Source of the DNA: Rhabdophis nuchalis
Lineage: Eukaryota; Chordata; Lepidosauria; Squamata; Natricidae
Length of the DNA: 64,000 nucleotides
Reading direction: 5' to 3'
Assembly (NCBI GenBank): GCA_039707465.1
Contig: CM077653.1
Location: 441,501-505,500 of the forward strand
The notes beneath the pieces were generated by a model that saw only the letters and a list, made by a program, of their open reading frames with translations, was not told the origin of the DNA and made no database searches. Numbering within the stretch: position 1 is the stretch's first letter; every line of letters starts with the position of its first letter. Positions 45,695 through 62,156 of the stretch are shown piece by piece. A program made the translations under genes and the position numbers.

Positions 45695-46890
45695 TCCTGG
45701 AACACGGAATCCTAGGACCGGAAGGGACCGCCGAGGTCATCTAATCCATCCCCCTGCTCAAGGCTCATACCATCCCTGTCAAATGGCCGCCATATCTATT
45801 TCTGAAAACCTCCAGGGACTGAGCACCCACACGCGAAAGGCAAGATAATCCATGGGTTATTCTCTCAGAAAATTGCTCCTTAGTTCTAGGACAGATCTCT
45901 CTTTAACAAGCTCCCACCCATTACTTCTTGTCTTGGTATCTGGTGCTTTGGAGAATATCACTCCCTTCATCTGTGATGGCCCCTCAAGTTCTGGAAGACA
46001 GTCATCATGCCTCCCCCCCCCATGCCCCCATCCTCCTGTCCTATAGGTCAGACACACGCAGCTCCCTCCCCTCTTCACCCAACGCAGCCTCTTCGTCCTT
46101 CTTTGTTGCTCTTCTCTGCACTCTTTCTGGGGCCTTTGCATCTTTTCCCCCATCATGGTGGCCAGAACTGGATACACAATTCCTAGTCTTATCGGTGGGG
46201 TGCAAAGCTATACTATTACTTCTTGCAACCTCGATGCTGTTCCTCTGTAGATGCAGCTCACAACTGCCTCGGCCTTTTTGGCAGATGCAGCACTTGGCTG
46301 GCTCAGGGGACTTCTGGGGGTCTCCTAGGATGCCTAGAACTCTGTCACCTAGACCTGCTGAGCCAGGTATGGCCTTTAGTCATTGTCAGAAAAGGCAACA
46401 AGGTTTGTCTGGCATGATCTGTTTTTAACAAACTTATGTTGGCTTCTAGTAATCGCCTTGTTTCTAGGTATTCACAAATCGTCCGCTTGATTATCTTTTC
46501 CAGGGTTTCCCTGGTACTGACATCAAACTGATTGTCCTATAATTTCCTGGATTCATTTTCCCCTTTTTATAGATTAAAACCACACCAGCCCTTTTCCAGT
46601 CCTCTGGTAGTTTCCCTGTGCTACAAGATATTTGAAAGATTGCTTTCTTTGGCTCCAAAATTACATCTGCCAACTCCTTCAGAACTCTGGGATGCAAACC
46701 ATCAGGCCCAGTTGATCTGTACTCCTCCAGGTTGGATAGGTATTGTCTTATTAATTCCTTTCTTATTTCAACTTGTATACCTATTTTATCTCCCTCCTTT
46801 TGGTAGGTTATTCCTCCTTTTACGTAAAAACAGAGGCAAAGGAATTAAGCAGTTCTGCTTTCTCCCTGCTCCCTCTCACCTTCTCCTCTC
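45695..46890 (-). mobile_element. CR1 LINE, 5'-truncated, antisense
   Basis: On the minus strand, 46697-46491 encodes the CR1 reverse-transcriptase block MHPRVLKELADV...LPEDWKRAGVVLIYKKGK, followed by a GNYRTISL motif. The plus strand at 45712-45765 reads CTAGGACCGGAAGGGACC and GGTCATCTAATCCA, the familiar antisense CR1 3' UTR. The 3' end at about 45700 shows a CACGGAAT octamer, close to the CR1 terminal repeat. Coding frames are interrupted. Confidence 0.85.
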
Positions 46891-46897
46891 CAGCTTA

Positions 46898-47226
46898 AGG
46901 TAAAGGTAAAGGTTCCTCTTGCACATATGTTGTAGTTGTTCCTGACTCTAGGGGGCGGTGCTCATCTCTGTTTCAAAGCCAAAGAGCCAGCGCTGTCCAA
47001 AGACTTCTCTGATCATGTGGCCAGCATGACTAAATGCACAGAACGCTGTTACCTTCCCACCAAAGGTGGCTCCTATTTTTCTACTTGCATTTTTACATGC
47101 TTTTGAACTGCTCGGTTGGCAGAAGCTGGGACAAGTAACAGGAGCTCACTCCGTTACGCGGCACTAGGGATTCGAACCTCCGACCTTTCTGATCGACAAA
47201 CTTAGCTTCTTAGACACTGAGCCACC
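46898..47226 (-). mobile_element. Sauria-type tRNA-derived SINE
   Basis: On the minus strand the head reads GTGGCTCAGTGTCTAAGAAG (A-box region), with a B box GGTTCGAATCC at 47178-47168. The body includes AGTGCCGCGTAACGGAGTGA, and the tail ends in CCTTTACCTTTACCTT. This order and the ACCTTT tail fit the squamate Sauria SINE, whose 3' end is shared with BovB LINEs. It is nearly full-length. Confidence 0.8.
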
Positions 47227-47806
47227 ATGTCCCTCTCCAGCTCACCTCTGCCTATTCCTATACCCTGTCCTCAAAATTCTTGGTCTCCACTCCACCTCTC
47301 TACAGCAATCGAACACATAAATGCTTTGGGAACCAAACAGGGTGTAGAAAAACACAGTACAAATTTATACCCAGCAAAGTTTGTGGGAAAGGTGGTAGTA
47401 CAGCAGTTCTAAACAGTTCAGATCAATATCTCAAACACATGAAGTTCTTTTCAGCACAAAGTGAAGAAATCAAAATCAGATCCTCCCCCAGACAAAAAGG
47501 GCAAGGAAACCATTTACGAAGCTAAGTGTCCACCAGTTGCTACAGGTGTTGACTCCGTTGAATTCCCTCCCAAGGATGCAAGAGGCCGGTGGGCAGCCTG
47601 AGTTCACCAGAGGGGATAATGTTGCTTCCAAGCTGCGTCCAGAAGAGGCCGACAGTTGGACTCTGGCTGGCCTGATCTTCCCGCGGAGGCAGCAGCATCC
47701 CACCTTCTGGCAGGAGCTAAGAAGTGCCCTGGGGAGGGCAGCATTCAAACTTTTCTCAGATGGAATGGGTAACAGGGCAGAAGAGGATCAAACGACCGCA
47801 GTCAGC
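47227..47806. other. DPAGT1 3' UTR and flank
   Basis: Lies between the SINE and the DPAGT1 stop codon. It is probably 3' UTR on the minus strand, but no AATAAA is visible there. I see no other gene. Confidence 0.4.
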
Positions 47807-51166
<3,360 letters not shown>

Positions 51167-54100
51167 ATGGAAGAAGCGGCGGCGGGGCCGGGCTGGGGCT
51201 GGGCGGCGCTGGTGCTGCTCTTCGCCGCCTCGCTGCTCACCGTCTCGGCCTGGCTGCTGCAGCTGGGCCGGAGCATCTGGCGCGGGCGGGCGGCAGGAGC
51301 CCCGTGGAGCCAGCCGGCCCCCGCCGGCCTCTGGGCGGCCTTGCTGCGCCTGGGCTCGGGCCGCGAGGGCGCCGGGAGCTGTGCGGCGTCCGGGGCCCGC
51401 GGCTTGCTCGCCTCGCTCTTCGCCTTCCGCGCCTTCCGCGAGAACTGGCAGCGAGCCTGGCTGCGCGCCCTCAACGACCAGGCCCGCCAGCACGGGGTAA
51501 GCCCCCCGCCGCGCGGGACGGAGGGAGGGAGGGAGGGAGGGAGGGCAAGCAGCGGAGGGGAGGGGGGCTGCGCTCGGCGGAAAGTCCCTGCCTCCATGCG
51601 CTGATGGAGCCCTTTTGGCCGGCTTCTGCGGGCTGGTGCTCGGAGCGGGTGGGCGGCCTGGCGCGTTGGGCTCTTCCCCGCGTCAGGCGAGATTGGCCGG
51701 CTCCCCTGGGGAGAGCGAGCGCCTAGGTGGCGGCAGCCGCTTGCCGGCCGTTGGGGAGCTGGGCAGGGGTTCCTGGCCATCTCAAAATGGGGAGCAGGGG
51801 AGCAACGGGGCCGGAGAGCCCACCTGGCCTGTCCCGGCTCTGAATTGCCCTCTTGCTCTCCGGGGAAGCGTCCTCAGGAGGCCTTTGCCTAAGGGAGGCA
51901 CCCTGATGGGGGCAAGGTGCAACTGCCTGAACCGCCCTGCCAGGGCTTGGGACAAGGCCAACCTTGGGGCTCTTGGGGTCGGATTCCCTGGACAGGGCAG
52001 CAGTGACGATTTGTGGGTTATTGATAGTGGAGCTTCACTGTGCATCGCTAGAGATAGAGGGAATTTTAGAAAAATGTATTCTTCAAGTAACAAGGTTTCC
52101 TTAGCCAATGGATGGAAGATAAAAGCAGTTGGGGAAGGAATGGCTAAATGTAAATTTGTTCAGGAGGAATTGCATATGCTGTATGTTCCTAAGCTAAAGC
52201 AGGCAGGCAGGTAGGCATGCAGAAGGCCAGGGTTGCCTCTCCCTCCTCTACAGGCTGAAATGAGGCATTTGCTTCCCCTCCCAGTTCTCCTGGCTGTGGG
52301 CACTGCTGGGCTTACTTTCCTGATCTCTCCGCTCTCTCCTGCCCCCCACCCCAACTTCCCTCACCCAAGCCCTTTCATTCCACTCTTTTTACAAAAGAAA
52401 GGTGGGGCAGCAGCTCCCCATTAAGCTGTCCCTCTTCCCTCCTAAGACTTCCCCAGGGTCCTTCTGGCCAGCCCTCCTGTGCCCTCGCAGGAAGCCCCAG
52501 AAGCCAAGAAGAACGGGTGGACCGAAGGCAGGGCCTCTTTTGCAGGGCAAGGAGAGGAACAGCGCCAGGCGTGCAGGGGCAGAGGCCCATCCCAGCAGGG
52601 CTCTGGAGGAAGACCTCAGTCCTGTGCCAGGGTCTATGTTTTTTTCATCCCGGTGCTTTTGTGCTGCCCTCTTTCTTGGCAAGACTGGAGCAAGGAGGGG
52701 CCGCCCTCCAAAGGGCTGGATTGCGCTCCACTTGGAAACGAGAGAAAGGGCCAGAAGGCGCTTAAAGTGGAGGGCAGTCCGGCCCCCTTGGGACCTGCCC
52801 GCTGCTGCTCCAATTGAGCCGTTCCATTTGTGTAACTAATTTCCCTGCACCGTCTGTTTGCATAGTAACAGGCGTCCTGTTCTCTTGTCCTCTGCTTGTG
52901 TTTCTAGTTCCTCGGTATAAATTCAATCCAGAAATAGTTGGCCTGTTTGCTGAATTGCAGACCTGGGAGGGGGCCTCCTTGCTCTGCCTCTTAAGCACCC
53001 GGGTGCTCTTCTTGCAGAGAAAATGCATCTCTTGCTGTGGGGCTGGGACTGCACCAGGACTAGGACCACAGAGCTAGAAGGCCACCCCTCCCCCTCTCAG
53101 GGAGCATCCCAGGGACCCAAAGGCCAGGGAAGAGGGGAGGGGGCCCTTCCTGTAGCCCAGCCTGCCATGCTTATTTGACGGGTGGCATGCCAACGCCAGC
53201 TCCATGGCAACCTGGCCATTGCTTCACCTGGTGCTGCCTCCAACCCACAAGCTGGAGGTTGGGAGAGACAGAGCTGTTCCCTCTGAATAATGCTCGGGGG
53301 AACAGGGCAAATGTCCAGGTGTTCACGGCCATTGGAGGTGCCTCACATTTATTTTGGATATTTCTCTTCCTTCTGAGCAAGCAGATCCAACAGGATTGCT
53401 TTAGGATCCCTCCTTGCCTGGGCTCCTTGGTGGCGTTCCAGCCAAAGTCCAAGCAGGGGCTGACATCCAGCTGAGAAAAGCCCTGTGCTTGGACTGGCAG
53501 TGGAGGCCAGGCGCCTCCCTCTGTGGCTTGAAACGTCAGTCCGTGCCCAAGAAGGAGGCGCATCCGGACTTCTGCTGGATGCCCTGGGCAAGCACATTTC
53601 TTTCATCTAGCCGGCCTGACATAGACTAATGGTATAATTTTAAATTTTGATATTTATTGGTTTTAATTTTTATATTATCCAAATTTTAGCACAGATTTAA
53701 TAATTTAATTGTCTTTTATATTTTGTATGTATTGTTGGGTTTTTATCTTTCTGTGCACCGCCCTGAGTCCCTCTAGGGAAAATAGGGCGGTATATAAATC
53801 GAAATAATAAATAAATAAATAAAAATAAGTGGCACCTTGTCTGGCCTTGCACAAGAGCCACGTTGGCTAACTGGGCTTTCTCCTCCTCAGAGCTCAGTCC
53901 AGATCACGTTCGAGGAAAGCCCTCGGCAGTTGCCGGCCGTAACTATCAGCCACGTGGCCTACACTGACCAGTCGGATCGCAGGATGGTGAGTTTCCCCCC
54001 AGCGGCACCCCCTTGGCCTACAGAGGGTGGACCTGCTTTGAACCCAGCCCGTTCTCCCATCTATCCTCACCCCCGCCCTTCAGACTCCTTCCCAACTCAG

Positions 54101-57100
54101 GGAAGCATCCCAGCAGCCACCGGCCTATGGGTGGGGCGGGGCCCATAGACTCCAGGGGAGGGGGCTTCCACACTTTGGCAGCCACCTCCCTCCCCCCCTC
54201 CCCCCAGTTGTCCCACTCAGAATCCGGGTGACAGCCCAGGCATTTTGTGGCCTGAGATGCCTCCGTCTGCCAGCAGCTGTCTAAATATAGGCCAGGGTGG
54301 GCGAGGGCCCTGGGCTGGACTCCTCTCTGAAGAAGCCTTGGGAGGAGCTCTCAAGGGGAGCTGCTTGTCCCTGAAGGAGCTGGATGTGGCACCAGGTCAG
54401 CAGCAGCTGCAGGGAACATATCCGGGGTTTGCCAAAGCATTGACAGGCAGCTCGGGAGGCTGACCTCTTAGATCCCATCAGCTAGCCTGGTGAAGGGACA
54501 GGGGAGAAGTGCCGATCAGGAGGAAGGTGGGCAGCCCTGGAGCTGAACAGAAGTGGCCGGAGGGGGGGATGCTCTTTGCAGGCACCAGATGGAGGCTTGG
54601 AGATGGAGGCTTAAATTGCCAGGGAGCTCAGCTCCAGTCCTGGGATGTCAGCTGATCGGATGTGCTTTGCTCTGGAAGTATCGCTGCCTCCTCTGTCACC
54701 CCCTGGAGGCCCACCTGAATGGGGGGGTCAAGAGGCTCAGCCAGGGCTTGAAACCCCCAGTCCAACCGAGAACATCGTGGGACAGCAGAGAGGAGTGGAT
54801 GCAGCTGCGTCTGAAGAGCAGCTCTGGAAGAGGGAGATCTGGATTAAGACCGGGAGTTGAGCCGATTAACTGGTTTCCCTCTAAGATTGCAGGAAGCAAC
54901 TGTCTCTCCTCCTGTTTCCTTGCTGAAACCCCCCCCCCCCAACTGCTATTCAGCAGGTTGAGGGGCATCTCTATTTTCCAGCTCCAGGAGCTTTATGGGA
55001 AGGAACGCTTAATTAAAGCCGTTTTCTGGACCCCAATCCATGAGTTACCTTCAGTAATTCTTTCTAAAAGTTCAAAGCTGATAGGATGGCAGTTTCTGAG
55101 CTCCATTGTTGCTGCTCTGAGTGAAGGAGGAGGAGGAGGAGGAGGAAGCTGGGCTGTGGGGCTGCTGCTGCTCTGCCCTGTGGGGGCGTTGGGTGACTCC
55201 CCGTCTCTTTCCTCCTCCACACAGGTGTTGCACTGCCTCCTTTCAACTGACATGCTGCAGTTCCCGGTCTTGGTTGCCCAGCAGTCTCCGGCCGCTGTGT
55301 CCATGGACACCTATTGCGTCTCTCTGGCTGTACAGCAGGCCCAGGTGGAGGAGGCAGAAGGCGGGGGCTGAGCAGGGGCAGGGAGGGGGGGTTGCTGTGG
55401 GCAGTTGGTGCAAGGGCAGCCTCCGCATCCTTGCACTGCTGGCAGCCGGTAGGAGGGTTTGTTTTGGGGGGATGGCAGCCAGGGGTTGCATGTCGTTCCG
55501 CCCGGCCATTTGCACTGACGTCCCCTTTGCCCTGTTGGCCAGCTGGAGATCTGCCTGGAGGAGGTGGAGGGCGAGGGGCTGCTGGTCTCCTGGGCATTCA
55601 AAGACAGGCCGGACCTGAAGCTCTCCATCCCGCCGAGACTCCAGCCGCACCGTGTAAGCAAAGGAGGGGCGGGTGATGAGGATGAAAGCCCCCCCCCCCC
55701 CCAGGTGGTCCCTTCCCTCCCTGCCTTGGAGTTCTGCTTTGCTTCTGCCAAGGAGACTGGGGGGAGGGGTTGCCAGCCACCGCAAACGCCTCGCCGTGCA
55801 TGGAGCCTTTGGCCATCCGCCTTGCGCAGGGCTGCCTGGGGGAATGGGTGGCCCTCTGCCTGCCTCTGACGTCAGCGGATGTGGCCGATCCGTGTAGCTC
55901 GCTGCGAAATAAAGAGGAGGATGCGTTCCTGAGCTTCTCCCCAGCGCACCTGCTGGCCTGGCATCATTTTCCTGGTGCCCCTTGCAGGAAAACGATGGGA
56001 AGGCGGACTTGTCTATTATCAAGAACCTGATTGAAGACTCCATTATCAGCACCCAGCCTGCCATGATGGTGAACCTGAAGGCCTGCCTTACGAATGCCAA
56101 CACGGTAAGGGTGGAGGGCTGGGAGGGAAAACTGAATAGGACCCCAGCTGGGCATTAAGACCCCGCCGTTCCTTTCAGCCAGGGGGAGCTGACCTGCCTC
56201 CTTTACCAGGTTTGGGTCAGCATTTCCATTGCCTGCTTCCCTTGAACCCGGGGCAACCTCTGGAGAGGGAAGGCAGCGGCCATTTCGGTTCCTAGTTAGA
56301 ATTACGCTTTGCTGTTCTGGGCAGAGACTCACGTAGACCAGACCGCAGAAGGAGAGCAGCACCTCTGGCACTTCCCACGGGCCTCTCGGAGGCTTTGGGT
56401 GGGGGGGAGGTTCCCCTGGCCGTCTACTTAGTGCCCCCTGGCTCTGCCCCACAGGAGACCGGCAACAGGCCGTCCGCGGGGTCCCTCTGCAGCTCAGCGC
56501 CTGCCCTGGTGCCAAAGCTGCTCCTCCAGCACCTGCGAGCCGTGCACCTGGGATCCCAGGAGAGCCGAGGTACCTGGGTGCCCCCCCCTTCTCCCGTGGA
56601 GGGGGGTCTGTGGGCAATCTGGTGAGGCCAGCTTTGGCTGCACCGCTGTTGGCTTCTCTTCCAGGAAACGGGCTGCTGTGCTGCGAGGTGGAGCTGGACA
56701 GCCCTCGGCAGCAGAAGAGAACGGCTCCCATGCCGGCCGGTCCGGCCGCTGAGGTGGAGTGGCCCGGCAAGCTGTTTCTGTAAGGAGCCCTGAGGTTCCC
56801 GTGTTTGGGTCGTGGGGTGGAGGGGCTGGGGAAAGGGGGAGGGCCCCGATCAGAGTCCTGGAATATCAACACCAGCGCTGGCTACAGGGATGCCAGGCAT
56901 GACTGCCCACCCTGTGGGGGAGGTCAGAGGCCCCTGCTCCCCACTCGGGTCCCTGCCGGCAGTCTGTGCTTCAGGCCTCTCCCTTCCCTTGGAGAGCTCT
57001 GCCGCTGGGCAGGGAGAAAGTGGCCCTGATGCAGGAAAAGAATTAGCCGGGCAAGGCTGAGGGCCTCTCTGCTTCCTTCCTTCCCCCAACAGGGAGCTCG

Positions 57101-59679
57101 GTCCCCGGAGCAAAGAGCTGGTGCTGAGGGTGTTGGAAGGCAGCCCCTCTGGAGAGGGTGAGTCGTCCTGTGGACAGCTGCAGGAGGGCGGGGGGTGGGG
57201 CTCGGCTCCTAAGCCAACAGCTGGAAGGTCCCGTGGGCCTCACCTGCTGGCTTTCTCCTTGCAGACGTGCTTCTGGGATCTGTGGCTGTCCCCGTAGAGC
57301 CCTCCTCCAAAGAGCCGCAGGGGCAGCAGCTCTACCGGCTGAGCCCAGGGCCCGCCCGGACTCTGCCCCCAGCAGCCGCCGTTGCCGTGGAGGTGAGAGG
57401 CCAGAGCGGGCAGAGGCTGAGCGCTGCTTCCTGGTTGCCTGCCTTGCTTTACGTTTTGCATCTGCTCCACTCACACCCCCCCCCCCCCCCCAATTCCTCA
57501 GCTGTAAGCCAAGCGTGTTGATTTTGAGCGCAGGCTGGGCTGGAGGAGTCCAAGCAATGGAGGAGGTGGGGAAACGTTTGGGTGAGTCTGAATGGCTGAT
57601 GAAAACTTCATGCTGCCTTTTTCAAGCAATAACACCCCCTCTCCCCAAAAAAGCCCCCTTTCTGGGCACAGGGGAGAACGATGCTCCCCCTCAAAGGTCT
57701 CCGTCTCCAGGCGCGTGGATGATTCAGCCGATCAGCTCCAAAGCAGACAATCTCTGGGTGTCTTTGCGCGTGTGAGACAGGAAGCCGGTTTCTGAGGCGT
57801 TGCCTGTGCTTTTCTATTGGGCTGTCTTGACAGCTGCTCCACCAGGACATGCCGGAGCTCCAAGCTGCCTCCTCCCTGCGCGCCAGCATCACCCCCACCA
57901 AGAAGATCGAGATGGGCCGGACCATAATGCCCGATGGCACTATTGTCACCACCGTCACCACCATCCAGTCCAGGCCCAAACTGGACTGTAAGCTTGGTAA
58001 GATCTCTTCCTTTCAACCAGCGGCTGGAGAGCAGCCCAAATGGCCGCCTTCAGCCTGAGCGATGATGTGGATGTGACTGACGCTTTGCTGACCCTTCTTT
58101 CTCCTGCACCCCAGATTCCCCCTCCAGGTCTCCATCCAAAGTGGAAGTGACAGAGAAGGTCACCACGATGCTCCCGGAGAACGGCTGTCCCAGCAGAGCC
58201 TCTCCCTGCAGTAGCAGTGAGTCACGTTGTCAGAAAAGAACCATTAGGGAGATTGTGAGATGGACAGTGCTGATGGGACGCTGCCCTTCCGGTCTTTTTG
58301 AAGAAGCAGATGACCAACTGTCATTTTTCACTCTCTTCCTTCTCTCCGGCCTCGGTTGAGGCTAGATGGGGATGGGGGCCAGTTCCAAAGAGGAGAGAAG
58401 TTGGGTTTCTTCCAGATATTTTGTATTGCCCGATTGGGCAAAACAGCTGTGGATCATGGGAAGGAGTTCAAAATAACTGGAAGGCACCAGATTATCGTTG
58501 ATGAAATGATTCGAGTATTGGATAGGACGCATTGCTAAGCACGCTCTTTAGATCTGAGTCCACCTGGGTCAGCCAGCAGGTTCTTGGTCTTGCCCGCCTT
58601 GTTGGCTGGCCTGAACAAGCTTGAAGGGAGACGGGGGCCTCTCAGCCACTTGGGCAAAGCCAGAGGTCTGCCAGGGCCGCTCTGGGCAAGTGGCGTGTCG
58701 GAGCAGCGTGTCTCTTCTCCCCCAGGAAGCAGCTGTGTGTCCAATGGCCTGGATCCCGTGGCCGAGACAGCCATCAGGCAGCTGACGGACCTGACCAATA
58801 AGCCGGCCAAGAAGACTCCCACCAAGCGGAGTACGCTGATCATCTCGGGAGTTTCCAAGGTAACTGGCAACTTCTCTGGCTGCTTTCTTTCCCCCCCCAT
58901 TTGTTCACTGCCCAGCTCCAGACCACTCTGGGAAGCTCAGTTGTCGGGAAGGAGCCAGGCGTGAAGGGGAACCTCCCCCCCAACTTTCAGCTTCTTTGTC
59001 CCGCTCCGTGCAGGTACCCATCGCTCAGGACGAAACGGCCCACTCCCTGGGCTATGCCGGGTCCCTGGGGAATTCCCTGCAGGAAGACCCCATCATGGCC
59101 GGCCTCTCAGAATATGCGCCCCTGAGAACCTGCGATACGACGCAGCAGCTGGAAAGTCCCCACTCGCCTCAGGTGGCAAGCCAGGATCTGGACGAAGCCA
59201 CCCATTCCGACATCTCTGAGAGGCCCTCCGTGGAGGACGTGGAGTCGGAGAGCGGCTCGACAGGAGCCCTGGAGACCCGGAGCCTGAAGGACCACAAAGG
59301 TGAGGGAGGAGGGGGAGCCGGGAGGAGGGGGGAGGGCCTCTCTGAGTCAGTCTCCAACCAGTATGGGGGGGGGGGGGCGCTCGGGGGCCCTGCCAGGCAG
59401 GTCAGCAGCGCAGGCTCACCGTTGTCCCTTCCTCCTCCCCCTCCGCCCGCAGTGGGCTTCCTGCGAAGTGGCACCAAGCTCATCCTCCGGAGGAAGAACA
59501 AGCAGAAGGAGGCTGGGCTCAGCCAGTCGCACGATGACTTGCCCAACGCCAGCACTGCCTCTGCCCCCAGGAAGAAATCCGGAAGCTTCTCTCGGCGCCT
59601 CATCAAGCGCTTCTCCTTCAAGGGCCGGGCAAAGAGCAAGGCCAACGGGAGCAGCCCCCCGTCAGTGGAGAAGCCCTGA
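51167..59679 (+). CDS. C2CD2L: C2CD2-like (TMEM24), ER-plasma membrane lipid-transfer tether
   Basis: ER-anchored protein that transfers phosphatidylinositol at ER-plasma membrane contacts and is released by phosphorylation. Exons: 51167-51496, 53891-53986, 55225-55344, 55543-55653, 55988-56104, 56455-56569, 56665-56779, 57093-57157, 57265-57392, 57834-57996, 58115-58216, 58726-58859, 59014-59299, 59453-59679. The total is 702 aa (human 706). One transmembrane helix near residues 12-32 ([20 protein letters not shown]). An SMP lipid-binding domain follows ([33 protein letters not shown]), then a C2 domain (exons 6-9). The basic C-terminus carries [28 protein letters not shown] and the polybasic [19 protein letters not shown], which in human binds the plasma membrane. 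Intron 1 (2.4 kb) contains a copia-like fragment and a LINE tail. Confidence 0.95.
51985..52215 (+). mobile_element. Ty1/copia-type retrotransposon protease fragment
   Basis: An open stretch encodes [18 protein letters not shown], then [17 protein letters not shown] and [13 protein letters not shown]-(V/I)-x-DSGAS, followed by a V-L-A-D/N-G segment, a G-x-G turn and the L-x-x-V-L-Y-V-P-x-L motif, is the arrangement of the aspartic protease region of copia pol. There are no stops within about 75 codons. No LTRs, integrase or RT were found next to it. It lies in C2CD2L intron 1. Confidence 0.7.
53580..53832 (+). mobile_element. 3' end of CR1/L2-group LINE, C2CD2L intron 1
   Basis: It starts with the last codons of the LINE pol (TTTCATCTAGCCGGCCTGAC, compare 3717-3736). 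An AT-rich 3' UTR follows, then CTGTGCACCGCCCTGAGTCC and the GGGCGGTATATAAAT tail with AATA repeats. Confidence 0.8.
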
Positions 59680-59920
59680 GGAGCCGCTGCGTCAGCCGTC
59701 TCCAGAAGCCTCCCACCTCCTACCCACCCCCGACCGTCACCAGTGGTTGTCTGCTGTCTATGCACCGTGGCCCCAGCCCCCTCCCCCGTCCTCCTGCGCA
59801 AAGGGAGCGAAGTCCTGCCCATAGCCATAGGGAATGGACGCTTGGGGCGTGTATCTGCTGAGCGCTCCCCTTTTAGCCTAGGTGAGGAGGGGGCAGCGCC
59901 CATGGCAGCCCGAATCTGAA

Positions 59921-59923
<3 letters not shown>

Positions 59924-59955
<32 letters not shown>
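59924..59955. repeat. (GT)n microsatellite in C2CD2L 3' UTR
   Basis: A perfect dinucleotide run of about 16 units inside the C2CD2L 3' UTR. Confidence 0.9.
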
Positions 59956-59956
<1 letters not shown>

Positions 59957-61402
59957 CAGAGAAGGATTTTATGGTGACTCGTCCAACACCTGCCACCCTG
60001 CCTGCCAGGCTCTGTTGAACAGCAAGGGCAAGTAGCAGGAGGGTTCATGGGGCACGGGGGCGGGGAGGAGCAGGACAGGCTCCCTTCAGTGGCAGAGCCC
60101 TCAACCCGGCCTTGGCTGCTGCCAGAGAGCTGCCAAGCAGACGTCGCCTGCGGCTGCTTCCTCTCTCCCTTCCCTGAGAGCCTCGGGGGCGTGGCATGGG
60201 GGCTCCTGCTGCTGGGCACAGAAGGGATGGGGAGAAAGGAGGCTCCCCGAGAGACAGAGACTGGACGGCACCGTCCTGATGTCCAGCTGGATGCCGCCCC
60301 TGAGCCTGAATGGCAATGCACGTGAACCGGGAAGGGGCGGGGGTGGGGGGACACTTGCTGAGGCTGGGCTGGCCCCTCCCTGCAGGTTCCTGGAAACAGA
60401 CTGTGGGTGGGGCAACAAGGAAATCACTGTTTTGTTACCTAGAAGTCAGGATTTGGGACAAATTTGGAAGAGGCTTTGCTGAAACCCCTCATTTCTCATT
60501 GGAAATGGAGGGGGTGTCATTTAATTGCAGGTGGGACGGCTCCCCTTTCCTGCCTAGGCCCCCAACCCTTTATTGGGCTTCTCTTCTGGCTGCCTGGGTC
60601 TGCAGGCCAGGGCTCTCCTCAGGGGAACAGGCTGTTGCCTGGAAAGGAATGCCTGCAGCTTTCCCTTGTGGGGGGAGTGGGGAGGTGTCAGGGGGTTTGT
60701 CTGCCCTGGGAGGGAGGGGGTGGGTCCATTGCTCCTGCTGGCCCTCCAGGCACTTCCTCCTGGGCATCCTGGGAACCCTGTGCACCGGAGGGCAGTTTCT
60801 GCGATTGTCCTGTCCATTCGGTTGGAGGGGGGAGAGGTGAAGAGTTCGGTTTAGGCTGTTGAGGTTGAAGCCATTGGTACAGCTCTGCTGTGAGACCGGC
60901 TGTACTACATTCCTCTCCTGACCCCCTGCTGGCTGCAACCCTGTGATTTGACTCGAGCCTGTCCGAATGTTGCAGATAACTCTGTATTTGCCGATTTGCT
61001 ACCTTTGCCCTGTTTGTCTGGAATTACTTGTAGATTTACCTTTGGAACCCTTTGGATCAGGGGTGTCCCGTTTTTTTCATTTCTAACGGGTGCAGATAAA
61101 AGAGTTAGCCCTGCATTCTGACTTCTGTGGAACTTGCTGCTGTGGTTTAGGAACAGTGGGGAGGGAGGGGGGCCTCTTCGCCTGGCACATCCATCTTGGA
61201 GCTTGACCAGTGGACTTACCCCAGGTCGGCTGGGCAAGTTGGCTTTAACCAGCTGCCCTTAACGTTGATGTCAAACTTCAATGTCCTTCCTCGCTTCTTT
61301 TGAGCCTCTTGTTTGGGAAATGTTTGCCATCACCCAGAGAAGGAAGGGGGCAGCCTGGGGCCTCGTCTTGTGGGAGGAAAAAGTTGAGACATCAGTCAGT
61401 GC

Positions 61403-61408
61403 AATAAA
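61403..61408 (+). terminator. C2CD2L poly(A) signal AATAAA
   Basis: AATAAA about 1.7 kb after the stop, giving a long 3' UTR (59680 to about 61425). No earlier canonical AATAAA was noticed on this strand. Confidence 0.6.
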
Positions 61409-61505
61409 AGTGATGGCCAAGAACCAATTTGTAATTTGCTTATCCTGCGGAAGGGCCAATAAGCAACACGGGTCAAGGAAAGTGGACATTTATCATTTTA
61501 TTTCT

Positions 61506-61711
61506 TTTTTTTTATTTATTGCAAAAGTTTTATTCAGACAAGTTTTCCCCCCTTTTACCCCCCCCCCCGACATATAATATAAAATCACATACAAAAAGTA
61601 TACCCCTCACCTCCCCCCGTCTCAAAATAAAGTTCTCATTCAAATATTGAGTATTATACCCCCGACCAACATGATATAAATTTAGTGTAAAATACATCAA
61701 TCTCTCCCTGA
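61506..61711 (-). mobile_element. 5'-truncated L1 insertion
   Basis: Antisense L1 3' end with its poly(A) as a T run at the left, followed by GCAAAAGTTTTATTCAGACA and C-rich 3' UTR. It is flanked by a 12-bp duplication CATTTTATTTCT at 61494-61505 and 61712-61723. It lies just past the C2CD2L poly(A) signal. Confidence 0.8.
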
Positions 61712-62156
61712 CATTTTATTTCTGATCAGAAGCAAAGGGGCTGCGAAACATCCTGAGTAAGACTGGCATTCTATTTTCATACCTCAAGAATTCACAATGA
61801 CAATTCAACGATAGGTTGCAAGTTCCTTACAATTATAGCACATGTATAAGTGACGATGTTCAGTGTTGAATAACACATGCACAGGTTGCGCTGTTCAGGT
61901 GCTCTTAGCGTGATCTACATCACCAAGACCCCTGCTTGTCCCTCATCCCAAGCTGAAACGAGCTTCTAGGTACTGTTCTAACGGCGTCCTGCGCACCTAG
62001 CGAGGGTTTGTCGCAGGGCCTGCTTTCAGAGTTCCTTATCAAGCGTGCAGATCTTGTTCTGATCTAGCTAAGCTGTTGGCAGCTTCCTGTTCCGAGTGTC
62101 AATGAAGACAAGATGAAAGCAGACTGAAAAGAATATGTTCCTTTTCTTTTTCTTTT

